From: Trematomus loennbergii
Taxonomy: Eukaryota; Chordata; Actinopteri; Perciformes; Nototheniidae
Direction of reading: 5' to 3'
Assembly (NCBI GenBank): GCA_012861695.1
Contig: JAAOOA010000016.1
Span: 28,619,661-28,683,660 of the forward strand
DNA length: 64,000 bases
Shown: positions 40,010-51,679 of the stretch, in pieces
Layout of the letters: every line of letters starts with the position of its first letter
Numbering within the stretch: the first letter of the stretch is position 1
Notes under the pieces: model-generated
The model's database searches: none
Told to the model about the DNA's origin: nothing
What the model saw: only the letters and a program-made list of their open reading frames with translations
Translations under genes and position numbers: made by a program

Positions 40010-42163
40010 CACAGCTAGAATAATAAGAAAAGCCAAAAGTCCCCACTTAGCTTTATTGAAAGCAGAACATTTCATAGACAATTCATCAAATATAGAACTT
40101 CAGAAGCAGAAAATAAAAATAAAGATATAAGAATAAATGAACCCATATTATGAGAATATGTAAGAAAGAATACTATAATCAAATACTAGAGAATAATCAG
40201 AATGATATGAAAGGTTTATGGAAGGTATTAAATAGTATCGTTAGAGACGGAGCAAAGAGTTCAGGTTACCCTGAGTTTCTGTGGACAAAGATAATGTTAT
40301 CAATAATACAGAAGATGTGGTTCATGGTTTGAACCAACTCTTTGTAAATGTGGGGCCAGATCTGCAGAAAGAATGAAAAGCATAGAACGAACTAAAGGGG
40401 AAGATACAGACCTCTGAATGAAAACAATAGCTCTTTGTTCCTCAGAGCAGTCGAAGAAAGAGAAATCATAGACACTGTACGGAAATGTAAAAGCAAGTCC
40501 TCGAGCGATTGGAATCATATTGATATGATTAGAGTCAAACACATTATTGAAGAAGAAGAACTTGTCTTTTCAATCTGGTACATTCCCTAATGAAATGAAA
40601 ATAGCTAAAGTTATACCATGATATCAAACTGGGGATAAACACCGTGACACACATCACATGTTTCTTTGCTCTCCCACTTTCATCCTGGAAAGGGTTTTAC
40701 AAAAAGACTTGACAGTTTCATGGAAACACATCAGCTGTTGGACGACAGTCAATCTGGATTCAGGAAAGACAGATCAGCATGTACGGCACTAATGGGATTA
40801 AGAGAGGGAATAGCAAACTGCATGGAATATTTATAGAGCATGTGACACCATAGATCACAACATGTTACTGACACACTGGAAAGGTATGGCATCAGAGGGT
40901 GGGATTACACTGGCGAGAGATTATTTAAATTGCAAGAACTCTGGAAATTGAATTGAACAGTTCTGTCAATCTTGTAGAAAAAGTCTTCCCCGTAATAATC
41001 TAATTCAATAATAAAACAATGAGTTGCGAGAACCAAAACAAGACTGGACTTTGTTTTTGTTCTCGCTCAGGTTGTTTATGCAGGTGCAGCCATGATTAGA
41101 AGTATTAGTATTAGTGCAGGAGTAGTCATGTTGGAGATTGCATGGCCAGAATAAGAAGAGTTGGCAGCACCTGCTGCACATGTGGGAACTTCACATGCAA
41201 GGTCCACCGTCTGTCCACTTGCAGCCCCTGCTCGACCTGAGCTGACTCTCACAGCCAGACACTCAGTGTTCTTCATTCAATGTTCATCTTTGTCAAATAA
41301 ATGTGTTTCTGGTTCAAACTTGTATTATAATTTTAGCACACAACAGGTAAAAGGCATGTAGTGGGAAAACACCTTTTACTAGTGGTAGGAGACGGCCTAG
41401 TGAAAATCATCATATATCATTATAGGCTAAAGTTTTCAACTTTAATCTGACACTGCAGAAAAAATAATGATGCATCAAAATCATTGTTGCTGCCAATCCT
41501 TGACCCATTTCAGGCTCTAATACTAATCAAATATTCATTAAAATGTATTTTATGGAAATTATTCTAGTTTTGTTTTTTCAATAAAAAAAACAGTGGAGTT
41601 TTTTCAACAAACTGGCATTTAAAGGGTTAAAATCCCCAAAATGTAATTCATATTTCACATGTATATGTCAGGCGGGAGTAGTTTTAAAAGATTGACTCTT
41701 TTAAAGTGGAAAGAAATCAGAATAGATCATATTTTTATAGCAGTTGTTGTGAAGGTGGCATTCTTTGACGTAGGAACAAATACGTTTATTTTTAGAAAAC
41801 AATTTGATATTTGCAGAGTCTTAAATATATTGACATGTATTTTATTTGCAGATGATACTAATATGTTTTGTTCTGGTGACAATTTGAAACAGCTAATGGA
41901 GGTAATAACAGCAGACATGATGAAAGTAAAACATTGGTTTGATGAGAACACATGATCATTAAATATAAGCAAACAAAGATTATGCTCTTTGGAAAACATC
42001 AAACAAATCCTCAGGTTAATACTAGACAACATAAACATAGAAAGAGTATATGTGAACAAGTTCCTTGGTGTGGTTTCAGAGCACAACATCAGCTGGAAAC
42101 CTCATATCCATCATGTCAGCAAACTCAATATATCAACATGTTCAGATCAGATCAGAAGTCCAT
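40010..42163 (+). mobile_element. Non-LTR retrotransposon (L2/Rex-like), decayed
   Basis: Reverse-transcriptase segments in order: YYNQILENNQNDMKGLWKVL near 40170, NQLFVNVGPDLQ near 40335, FPNEMKIAKVIP near 40585, LLDDSQSGFRKDRSACTALM near 40740, then after a 700-base interruption LFADDTNMFCSGDNLKQLME near 41845 and FLGV...HNISWKPHIHHVSK near 42065. Frames are broken in many places. It stops abruptly at about 42163, where the Ig-receptor flank begins. Confidence 0.75.
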
Positions 42164-42366
42164 ACACGAAGAGCGTGGCTTTGACGTAAGTCCAAACCCA
42201 GAGATTACTTGATAACTCTAACCCTTCAAAGTTTCCACTGACGATGAGATAAAGATGTCATGTTTTCGGTCCACCAATGAGACGCTGTTGCTGAGGGTTG
42301 ATACAGATCTTATAAGTGAGCGGTGTCAGTGTTTGCACAACACTCACGAGGAAACCTCCGAGCAGA
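42163..42366 (+). promoter_or_regulatory. 5' flank of the Ig-receptor gene
   Basis: About 200 bases before the ATG, present in further copies near 38.3 and 38.5 kb. The conservation between copies suggests promoter and leader sequence were duplicated together. Confidence 0.4.
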
Positions 42367-42943
42367 ATGGCTGCAGTCTCCGAGCTCTCCGTCCTGCTGT
42401 TTGCTCTCATCAGCAACATTCACGCTGAAGAACTCATCGTCATCCAAAAGGAAAGAGACTCTCTCACCTTCGAGCTCCCAGAGAAGGCCGGCTCCTGCCT
42501 GATCTCCAGATGTGTTGGTGAGGAGAAGCTGGTCCGTGGAACACCTCTGACCTCCTGCCCCAGAACTCCTCAGTACTGAAGACCTGAAACAACGACTCGT
42601 CAGCATGGCCGATACTTCTTCCTACAAGATCAACAACCTGATCCATTCAGACTCCGGCCTGTACCAAGAGGAGTGCTGGACTGAGGGCAAAGTGACTCAT
42701 GAGAGAAACATCACACTTACTGTTTGTGCTGACATAGTTAGATACGGAACTGAATACATGAGAGATGAAGAAACAAAAGACCTGCCTTGTGGTGAAGCAG
42801 CTGACCACCTGGATGTCCAGTGGCTCAAACGGGATTATCGATATAAACAGAAAATATGGACCAGAGTTTTTGGGGACGATACGGCATCAGTGATGGACAA
42901 TGATAGAGGAAGATACCAAGTGGTGAAGAACACATCAGCTCTA
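42367..42943 (+). pseudogene. Ig-superfamily receptor, N-terminal part
   Basis: Begins with ATG 42367 and a signal peptide (MAAVSELSVLLFALISNIHA), running straight into an Ig-like domain without an intron. Domain 1 has Cys residues at SCLISRC and ends with the strand-F signature NNLIHSDSGLYQEEC (Asp-x-Gly-x-Tyr). The frame changes between about 42535 and 42600. Domain 2 starts near 42720 (CADIVRYGTEYM) and contains VQWLKRD. At 42943 the exon is cut by the transposon 42944-50166 and resumes at 50169. The family looks like a fish-specific multi-Ig leukocyte-type receptor; I cannot name it. Marked as pseudogene because of the insertion and frameshifts, but some of the shifts could be sequence errors. 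Confidence 0.75.
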
Positions 42944-43506
42944 CACTGTAAAAAAAAAATTGTAAAAAAACGGAAATTTTCTGGCGACAAGGGCGCCAGA
43001 AAATGTCCGTTAAAAAAAGGAAAAAAACTGTAAAATAAAATACGGAGATAACATGTAAAAAAAAGTTACTTACCTTACCACAAGTAGAGTCTATTACTGT
43101 AATTTTACATGAAATCTTTTTATTTTAACATATATTATTTGTTAGAATAGAGTCATAAACCTCTAGAAAACGGAATAATTATCTTTAAAAAATGATAAAA
43201 AAAAGCTAAAATACATAAAATTACTTTTATTATTACAAAAAAGTACCGTGTATCTAAGACCATTTACCATTAAAACACAAAGAAAATAATGTAATTTTAC
43301 TTTGCAAAAGCCTTAGTTTACATTAACTATCACATTTTTTGCCCAAAAAAATCTGTAATTTTACAGGAAATCTTTTTCTTTTAACATATATTAATTGTTA
43401 GAATAGAGTTATACACCTCTAGAAAAACTGAATAAATATTTTTTTAAATGATCAAAAAAAGCTGAAAGAAAGAAGATTCTGTTGTCATTTGAAAAAAATA
43501 CCGTAA

Positions 43507-44459
43507 ATTCAAGATTCAAGGCTTTATTGTCATTTGTACATTAGCTTCAGTGTAGACATGGCAATGAACAACTGAAGTCACAGGCTCCTCCAACAGTGCA
43601 ACATATATATAGAACATAGAACAAATAAAATAGAATAGAAATAGTGCAAGAAGAGTCTATATGCAAGTAAACGGAATATGATTGCACTGCCGTACCAGGC
43701 CGTGATGCAGCCAGTCAGGATACTCTCTATGGTGCACCTGTAGAAGATGCAGAGTATCCATGTTGAACTTCCTCAGCCTGCAGAACAATTACCTCATAAT
43801 GTCCAGGGACTTTTCACACGGAGAGAAAACATACACATGTTGAGAGGAAACAGCATTTTTTTAAAACCACCCATTCGAACAAATTCCAAACTTCATTGCA
43901 TCACAACAGAAGGTGTTCATCTGTGGAATAACTGTAATGATGAGCTGAAATACTGTGCAACTTTATCTAAACTAAAACTCTTATTTAGAAACCAAATCCT
44001 GAATGGTTCCGAGCAGGACCTGACCAGAAACGTTTTTAAGCTAAAATACGATAAATATTATTGTTAGTTTTGTTTCTAACATGTTCAATAAATTGACTAA
44101 TACAATTTTTTTTAAAGAGCCGCTGTTTTGGTGATGGTGTTAGTGTGATGAGTCCATGTCAGGTCCTCAGTGATGAGTCAGGTCCTCAGTGATGAGTCCA
44201 TGTCAGGTCCTCAGTGATGTGGACCCCAAGGAACCTGTAGCTGCTGACTCTCTCCACCGTAGTCCCATTGATGGCGATGGGGGTGTGACCCTTTCTCTGC
44301 TGCTTCCTGTAGTCACAATCAGCTCCTTTGTTTTGCTGACGTTGAGATGGAGGTTGTTATCCTGGCACCAAGATGTCAGGTTTTCGACCTCTCTGTACGC
44401 CGTCTCGTCGCCGTCGGTGATCAGGCCGATGACGGTCGTGTCGTCAGCAAACTTCATGA
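43507..44459 (-). mobile_element. L2-type LINE fragment nested in the 7.2-kb element
   Basis: The minus strand encodes MKFADDTTVIGLI, WCQDNNLHLNVSKTKELIV and, further on, HITEDLTWTHHTNTITKTA, typical of L2-type reverse transcriptase. The 3' tail (CATGACAATAAAGCC-like) ends at 43507. Host sequence 'atctaagaccattta' at 43253 and again at 44460 marks the right border. A plus-strand LINE piece at 43776-44117 interrupts it. Confidence 0.75.
43776..44117 (+). mobile_element. LINE C-terminus, second-level insertion
   Basis: Encodes LPHNVQGLFTRRENIHMLRG, KLHCITTEGVHLWNN and LKLLFRNQIL before a stop near 44067, then a short 3'UTR. It is the C-terminal part expected for the LINE family seen at 40.0-42.16 kb, and it splits the minus-strand L2 piece. 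Confidence 0.65.
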
Positions 44460-45340
44460 AATCTAAGACCATTTACATGTAAAACAAAGTAAACATGTCA
44501 TTTTACTTTGCAAAAGCCCAAGTTTACATTAACTGTCCAATGTTTTGTAGAAAAAAGAATCACAAATATATATATACAATATATTATTGAAAATAATATA
44601 CATCTCAAAAATAAAAACAATAATAAAATATATTTTAAGTAATAATAAAGCAGAATAGACCGGCAATGAAACATTTCAACATTTAACAATAGCCAACATT
44701 TTGTTCAAAAGATAACGATTATAAACACTAAAGAAATCTACCAGTTATGTGAGTGCGTGTGTACATGACTATGTGTTTCAACTCTCTCCATTCAAAGTCA
44801 GCGACGTTTGTAATTAATGAATGCACCTTTATCTTTATCGAGTGCTGTTTTTGTTTGTATTCCTTCCTCTCCACTCCCATTGTCCGGATTGATCTTGAAT
44901 AGGCACCTGTTAAGACAGAAGTACACTTACATTTAGTGTTTAATTACACATTCTGTGGATGATACAGCCATTAATTGTCTTTTCAGTTATACAGCTTGAA
45001 GTCAAAGGGCAATGCTACTCTTAAATGTACTTTTCATTAACTGTTATGATCATATCTGTGCATTTAAAGCATTGGTTTGAATAGTTTTGTTATATAAAGT
45101 CGTCACTTGGCATCACTATCACACTGGACAGTATCGCAGCAGGTCTGTAAACAGGAGCAAGCGGTCACATTTGAATGTGGGTAGCTACGAGTCCCATCTT
45201 GAGAGTGTGTAACTGGGGCAGATGAGGTGCGTGTCAGTAGCAGAGTGAGCGGTGTAAAAGCATCGTAGTTAACCGAAAGAAGTTTTAATGTGTTTGTTCA
45301 CTCCATAGTCAGTGTATTACCTAGAGTAGATGATGGCCGG

Positions 45341-45541
45341 CAGGGGCGGACTGGGAAACGGTGGACCTCTGTCGCCTGTCAGCTTAACTTCAATGATGCC
45401 GTTTAAAAACAGCAAACCGACCCGGCCGTTCGGTGATTCTACAGATGGTCAGTCCGCCCCTGCCGGTACCGAAGTGGGCCGAGTGGCCCGACCAGCCCAT
45501 CGGGATTCGCCCCGAACGTCCCGATGGCCAGTCCGCCACTG
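45341..45541. mobile_element. hAT MITE, 201 bp
   Basis: Termini CAGGGGCGGACTGG and CCAGTCCGCCACTG, with an exact 8-bp target duplication ATGGCCGG at 45333-45340 and 45542-45549. GC-rich and non-coding. Confidence 0.85.
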
Positions 45542-45900
45542 ATGGCCGGGATGCCCCGAGCTTGGAGATGCAGACAGGAGCAACCACCTGGAAGCAAAGC
45601 AATGTACTGCTCTGGACAGGGTCAGCAGAAAAACATATTTTAGCCACCTCTTGATGATTTCCATATCCTTTCACTGTTTGCATAGCAATACCATATAGGA
45701 CATTGAGAATTTATAACACTTGTAATATGGCAAGAAATCTTACTTGAGGATCTCTGGCTGCTGTTTATTCTTGGTAGGTTGCAATTACTGGTACTGCAGC
45801 TACAGTAACAGCTGAGGGAAAAAAAGACACAAGTTTGCACATGCTTAAGCAAAAATAACTTAAATAACACAGCAGCAGCTTTAAGTACAGTAATACCACT

Positions 45901-46640
45901 CAGAGTTCCCGTTATGACCGGTAAAATATGCTGAAGACCGGCAAATCGAAATCTCTCCGGTCAAAATAATTTCCCTTTAGCACAATACCGCATCAGTTGC
46001 GCCACTTATGTGACAGACAAGAATAGTATGTGACAGACAAGAAGAGTCAATTCTAATGTCTAACATTTAATGTGGAGAAAGAGATGTCCTGTATGGGTTG
46101 ATTGTGCGTTGATCTGTTGGTAATGTCTCGGGGTTCCGGTGGGCATGCATAAATGCTGCGCTATACTTTGCGGCCTCACCCGGTTGCATAGCGACGCTTA
46201 TTGTTTAGGTGTCTTTTAATAAGCAGGTAGTCATATCATTAGCTAGAACTAGCTGGATCTGAGCGGAACAAAACACACACTTCAGGTTAGAATATCACGT
46301 AGCTATTTTAATTACCTCTCAAACTACCTAAACTAGTTATGTTTAGTTTTTACTGGGTTGCTCATTACTGGATCCGCGAGCTGCATGATACTGACGGGCT
46401 GTCAGGAGAGGGAGAGAGAGTGCTCCGTTTATTATTCCCGTGTTATAAATTACTGTACACTTTTGAATAATGTAGTTAATCTACTAGAATTAGTTTGTTT
46501 AATATCGAATCATATCAATTTGTTTAAAAGCTCAATAAATAAGAAGACCTTTGACCGGCACTTTTCTCATTTTGTCCGGAAGATTTAAATATTAACGGAC
46601 ATGTTGACCGGCAAAAAAATATTCTAACGGGAACTCTGAA
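45901..46640. mobile_element. hAT-like element, 740 bp
   Basis: Termini CAGAGTTCCCGTTA and TAACGGGAACTCTG with near-identical 8-bp flanks (ATACCACT at 45893-45900, TTACCACT at 46641-46648). Part of the inside (about 46360-46480) matches positions 1-130 of this window, which belong to an element with a different terminus. Confidence 0.7.
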
Positions 46641-46649
46641 TTACCACTT

Positions 46650-48240
46650 CAAGTATAAGACCTGAGTACTTCTACTCTTATTCAAGTACAAGATCAGAGA
46701 ACTTCTCCCACCTCTGATTATAGCCTTAACATAGGATTTAAAAGATATGGATAATGTGCATTGTGTGTAACATTATGCCCACAAAAAAATCGATTATAAA
46801 ACTAAGGATTGAGCTAACATTAGGAGTTAGTGACAATGTATAGCTAGCTAAACTATTTATTAAATAATATTGCGAAAAAGTAACTCTGAAACATTCACTG
46901 CACATCAGCTCAGCCACTCGAGCACCATTAAAAAATTAAAAAGTAACACCCTGCATAATGACGGCATAGAACAGCTCAATTTCAAAGCATGGTAGCTAGC
47001 TGCTACCGTAGCTAGCTAGCTGCTACCTAGCTATGGTAACGTTAGCTAACATTACTTTGTTTTCGGTCATTAAACAAAATGTATACCATAGCTAGGACTT
47101 TGACGTTTGCAATGTTTTAAGTCTTGAGTGTTTTGAATCCGTTGATAAATAGTTTTTACCGTTACCTCTGAAAGTGCTGATTCCTCTCCTCTGGGCGCTC
47201 CACGTGCAGTCTGAGTGGTCTCACTCTCTGTAGTATCAGTGCCTCAAAGCATGATGGGTAAAGTGCAGCAGAAGTCTCGTCTCTGATTGGCTGCAAATCG
47301 ATTGCCCTGAAAATCCTTTGATGAACATCCAATCCTTGTATTATTTTAAGAATTGGTAACGCCACACCATAAAGATTAATTTAAAAGAAAAAAAAATGGG
47401 GTGCAAACTATTTACATTGCAATTATAATTGTTTAATTCTTTGGATTTTATTTTCTTAATTTACAAAATGACAATGTAACTAGTTGATAAATAATAAAAC
47501 AAACACTGAAGGCCTTCCAAAGACACAAGCAAAATATGTTATAAGACTTCTTTATTGTCAGTTTATTCTTTTAAATTGAGAATAGAGAACACTGATAACT
47601 AATGTTGGTGCACATTTATATAAGTTTGATTATGATCAGGAATATCCCATCTGTACTTTGCAGTCCTGTCCCAAGTACAAGTTAAGTAGGTATTAATCAA
47701 CGTGTACATATCATTTTTAGTCATGCATAGTACTGCCTTCCTGTTTGCTTTATTTTTGAGAAACCTATTCTGCACCTACCTGGGTTTTAAGAGAGTCCAA
47801 TACCCCATGAGACTGTTCAGTCTCATAAAACATGCTCAATTTACTTTTTGAAAACACAAGCTCACAATAAAGTCAGATGGGAGATCTACAGAAGCAAAGT
47901 GTGATAGACAAAGATGCATTCCTATATTAAACAAACAGAAAATAAATCTTTGTTGTTCCACGAGGCAGTTGTAGCCATAGCAAATGGATTAACAAGTGAA
48001 TTTATGTACTTAACCTTCAACTACCTGCTGCCTGAAATCCCTGTGACATCACTGTAGATTGTTGTAACCAACTAGCTGTGTGGGACATTATCACAATACA
48101 TATTTAAGTTAATTGACTTGGATTGTAAATGTATTTCGCTGTAGCTACTAGCTTTGTCAACATGCTTTGGTGAAGGCCTATTCTTTCAATGTGATGCATT
48201 GAATAGTTGGATATTATTAGACGTCTAAAAGGACAACATT
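46650..48240. other. Interior of the 7.2-kb element, no gene recognised
   Basis: AT-rich. A promoter-like patch at about 47160-47300 contains 'cacgtgcag' and 'gattggctg' (a CCAAT on the other strand). A 67-codon minus frame at 47162-47365 matches nothing known to me. It could be what is left of the element's own promoter and first exon, but that is a guess. Confidence 0.3.
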
Positions 48241-48244
48241 GTTC

Positions 48245-49135
48245 GTTTTACTGTAATTGCAATGCTAATACCAATTTAGCATAGTGGTAGCACTAACTGC
48301 TAACACGGTTTTGATATTCAGAGTCTGGCTGTTAGTGCATGTTCAATGTTATGGGCTAAATTGTACATGCTAGTGTGATAAGGCCTAGGGGAAGATGCTA
48401 ATGTTATTTAACTTCTAGATCCTTTCATTTTTACTTAGAGTGAAACTCAATATGTTTTTTGCATACTGTGCGCCAATCACTCTGTGTTTTAGTCACACAT
48501 TTTAGAACATTGATACATTTCTAAAAGCTACTTTCCTAACAAACATGGTGCAGTTGTAGCAATCGCTACGAGAATGCACTCTGTGTTAGCTGCACAAGGC
48601 ACTTTGCGGTAGCTTCACGTCTCTGATGATCTGAAAAGCTAAATGATGTCAGAAATGTACACAGCTTTTTCTTGTGTTGAAACAGATCAGCAGGTCAATG
48701 TTACTTGGGTTGTGAACGCACAACAGTTGGTTGTTTGTTAGTAGAGTTGCTTTACTGTAATCGCAATGCTAATACCAATTTAGCATAGTGGTAGCACTAA
48801 CTGCTAACAAGGTTTTGATATTCAGAGTAGGCTGGCTGTAAGTGCTTGCTAGCATGTTCAATGTTATGGGCTTATGCTAGTGTGATAAGGCCTAGGGGAA
48901 GATGCTAATGTTATTTAACTTCTAGATCCTTTCATTTTTCGCTTACAGTGAAACTCAATATGTTTTTTGCATACTGTCTGCCAATCACCGTTAGCTGCAC
49001 AAGTGACTTTGCGGTAGCTTCGCGTCTCTGATCATCTGAAAAGCTAAATGATGTCAGAAATTGGCACAGCTTTTTCTTGTGTTGAAAGAGATCAGCAGGT
49101 CAATGTTACTTGGGCTGTGAACGCACCGAACACCA
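48245..49135 (+). repeat. Two tandem copies of a 400-500-bp unit
   Basis: The unit at 48245-48725 recurs at 48752-49135, with identical runs such as 'caatgctaataccaatttag', 'gtgataaggcctaggggaag' and 'gaaactcaatatgttttttg'. The second copy lacks about 100 bases in the middle. Both lie inside the 7.2-kb element. Confidence 0.9.
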
Positions 49136-49327
49136 AAACTGCTCCCTGGCGCCGGCTATCTGGCAGCCTCTCTGCGATCCCCTCTCCTATCCGCATGTGG
49201 TTGTGTTTGTGCATGTATATGCTCTGTGTGTTTGTGCATGTACAGTATATCCTCCCTGTGTGTGTAATGTGTTTAAACACAACAGAGTGGGGGAAGACAT
49301 TTCCCTCTGAGTGATGAATACATGATA

Positions 49328-49357
49328 TCTTCTTCTTCTTCTTCTTCTTCTTCTTCT
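49328..49357. repeat. TTC microsatellite
   Basis: A short (CTT)n run inside the 7.2-kb element. Confidence 0.9.
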
Positions 49358-50168
49358 ACTTAGAAATCATAAGTGAATGGTCACATTAGGTTTGCCTGCA
49401 GTGAATGCTGACAGCTATGAGCTAGTTTATAGATGTATCATGGCATAGCCAAATGTCTCCTATATAACCCACAGGCTGTTACTGGTGGGTTATAGTATCA
49501 TTTTATATCTGAATTGTGCTCTGGTAGGAATTCGCACCCAACATGCTAACAGTCAAGTTTTTTTTTAACTCTATGGTTTTACACAGTTTTTATAACATGA
49601 AATTCACATATTTAACAATTAAATCTTCAAATTAATACAAATGTAGCAATAAAGTGAAAGTCAAAATGTGTTAAAATGTAGTTTTTTTTTACTATAATAG
49701 GATAGTCAATACCTGTGTTTTTTCAGTTTATCAATGTAAAGTAGTGGTTAAATTAAGCAAAATTACTAAATATTTCTTTCTTTACTCATATATTTTCTTG
49801 CAATTATACATTTTTTAAATGAGTATTAACAGTATTTGTTATGTATTTGACAGTTATATATAGCCATAACAAAAGTATTTTTTAGTAAAATTACAGAAAA
49901 TGCAGCTAATTTTGCCAACAGAAAATCATTTATTTTTACGGTTAGTTTTGTTAAATTCGCATTTAAAAACTGCTAAAAAACTGCTAAAAAACAGATAAAT
50001 AATGTATTCCATTTCTACAGTTTTTTTTTGTTAAAATACATGACACATTTCAATAAACCGTTTATTCTTGTAAATTGAATATGATTTTCTGTAATTATGA
50101 AATACAATAAAAAACTGTAATTTTTTTTGGGGAAAAACTGTAAAAAAACATTTTTTTTTTACAGTGTA

Positions 50169-50925
50169 CGTATATCCAACATCTCACCAGCTGACCTCGG
50201 AGTATACACCTGTCTGGAGATGAACCAACAGCAGTGTGTTATCAGTCACTCTGTACAGTTTGAGCTGGACTTTGAGGTGATCTATCGCTCAGTGGAAGAC
50301 ACGGCTGTGCTGCAGTGCCCTGACTTTGGTTTCAATAAAGAGAAGCCTCCAAATTGGGATTCTAAGTTACACAACTATCACCAAGGACAACATGCGGGTG
50401 TAGTGGACCAGAACTACTCTCTGTGTTAACATCGGTAACGGTAAATCACTCAGGTCTGTACTCTTGTAAAACCTTAACTACTGTGAAAAAATATGTGCTG
50501 GTGGTGTGCCCCAAATCCCCCCCCCTGCTGTAGAGCTCTTCTCCGGGGGAGAAGAAGTCACTCTCAGATGCAAAGATAGGGAAAAGGGTCAGAGTCCTCT
50601 TTGGTTCTTTAAGTCGAACCGAACCAAAGGAAGAACCTTTAGTTTATATTCTAAACGGATCAGGAGCAATGTGCGCAGGGACAGTGATGAGAGACTGGTG
50701 ATTTCTGATGTCTCTCTGGAAGACACAGGAGAGTATTGGTGTGCAGTTCGTGACAGAAATGTTCCGTGTCTGTTTTCAAGCAAAACCCTCCTAATGCACA
50801 GAGACCCCTTTGGGGTTCACTCCACCTTCTACGCAGTGAGATGCTCAGCGCTCAGTGTTCTGCTGCTGATGCTCTGTGTTGCTGTAGTCACTGTGACCCT
50901 GAGGACCAGAACACGGGACACTTAA
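50169..50925 (+). pseudogene. Ig-superfamily receptor, C-terminal part
   Basis: Resumes in the same frame left at 42943: RISNISPADLGVYTCLEMNQ completes domain 2. Domain 3 follows (DTAVLQCPDFG ... VTVNHSGLYSC), with its frame lost between about 50425 and 50440. A C-run at 50517-50525 (nine C; ten would keep frame) leads to domain 4 (GGEEVTLRC ... LEDTGEYWCAVRD). A transmembrane helix at about 50830-50900 (CSALSVLLLMLCVAVVTVTL) and a seven-residue basic tail (RTRTRDT) end the protein at TAA 50923-50925. There is no intracellular ITIM/ITAM; a basic tail may mean adaptor pairing, though no charged residue lies within the helix. No introns between domains. Confidence 0.75.
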
Positions 50926-51653
50926 TATGCATCTGTTCATTTCACTTCCCTCTGTCCTCGTCCTCTTTCATACAGCGGCTCAGAAACAGGATTTAAACAC
51001 TGGATGTTAGAAATTCATGCAAACACAACATCTGAGTCTGATCACAAGAGAGAGGAGACAGAGAGAGAGAGTTACAGAGACCAACGGCAACATGTAACAT
51101 CATCATTATTATTATTGATGAATTCATTAACAATTAAAAAAATAGAAAAGGTGAAACTTCAGAAAGTAAATAAATATATAAACACCCCAAAATATAAATA
51201 TCCCATAATAACAACAGAGAAAAGACGGTTCTAAATGTTGAAAGTAAATAAAGAGATTGTTTTAATATAAACATATATTTAGTTTTGTATGAATATATTC
51301 TTGTATATTGTAAATATATGTGTGTTTTGCTCTTCTTGTAAAGACTTGTGATGTTAGGATCCCTGCTCCGCTCTGCTCCGTGTTGTTTTCATAGATATTG
51401 TTAAATGTTCACTTATCAACCTTTTAACATCGCTTTCACATTCAATGATTTTAATTCCCTTATTTTTAATCCTGTGTTTTTATTCTGATGTTTTATTTCA
51501 AATCAAATAATTGTGATTTTCTTTGAATTCGATGTGAAAGAATGTGATTTATGTTTGATGCATTTCATAACTCCTGTACCTGTCATGGTGTCAGTGTTAT
51601 ATCATGTGTTCTCACACCTTGGTATATATCTATCAGTTATCAAGTGTCTGTAT

Positions 51654-51659
51654 AATAAA
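51654..51659 (+). terminator. Polyadenylation signal of the Ig receptor
   Basis: AATAAA about 730 bases after the stop codon at 50925, the first good signal followed by loss of any recognisable feature. Confidence 0.5.
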
Positions 51660-51679
51660 GATTACAAATAACCAATCAA

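Larger units (their letters stand above)
42944..50166. mobile_element. 7.2-kb CACTG...CAGTG transposon inside the Ig exon
   Basis: Inverted termini CACTGTAAAAAAAAAA and TTTTTTTTTACAGTG, flanked by TA on both sides (42942-42943 and 50167-50168). Joining the flanks with a single TA gives an uninterrupted Ig coding frame, which proves both borders. The ends are AT-rich with many short repeats of TGTAATTTTACA type; the first 550 bases contain a duplicated stretch (43097-43170 and 43352-43430). Later insertions inside include an L2/LINE composite (43507-44459) and hAT elements (45341-45541, 45901-46640). No transposase was recognised. TA duplication suggests Tc1/mariner; the CACTG terminus also recalls CACTA elements, so the superfamily is open. 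Confidence 0.88.

Noticed and set aside
47162..47365. Possible transposase exon of the 7.2-kb element
   Set aside because: 67 codons with no catalytic or DNA-binding motif; too little to call.
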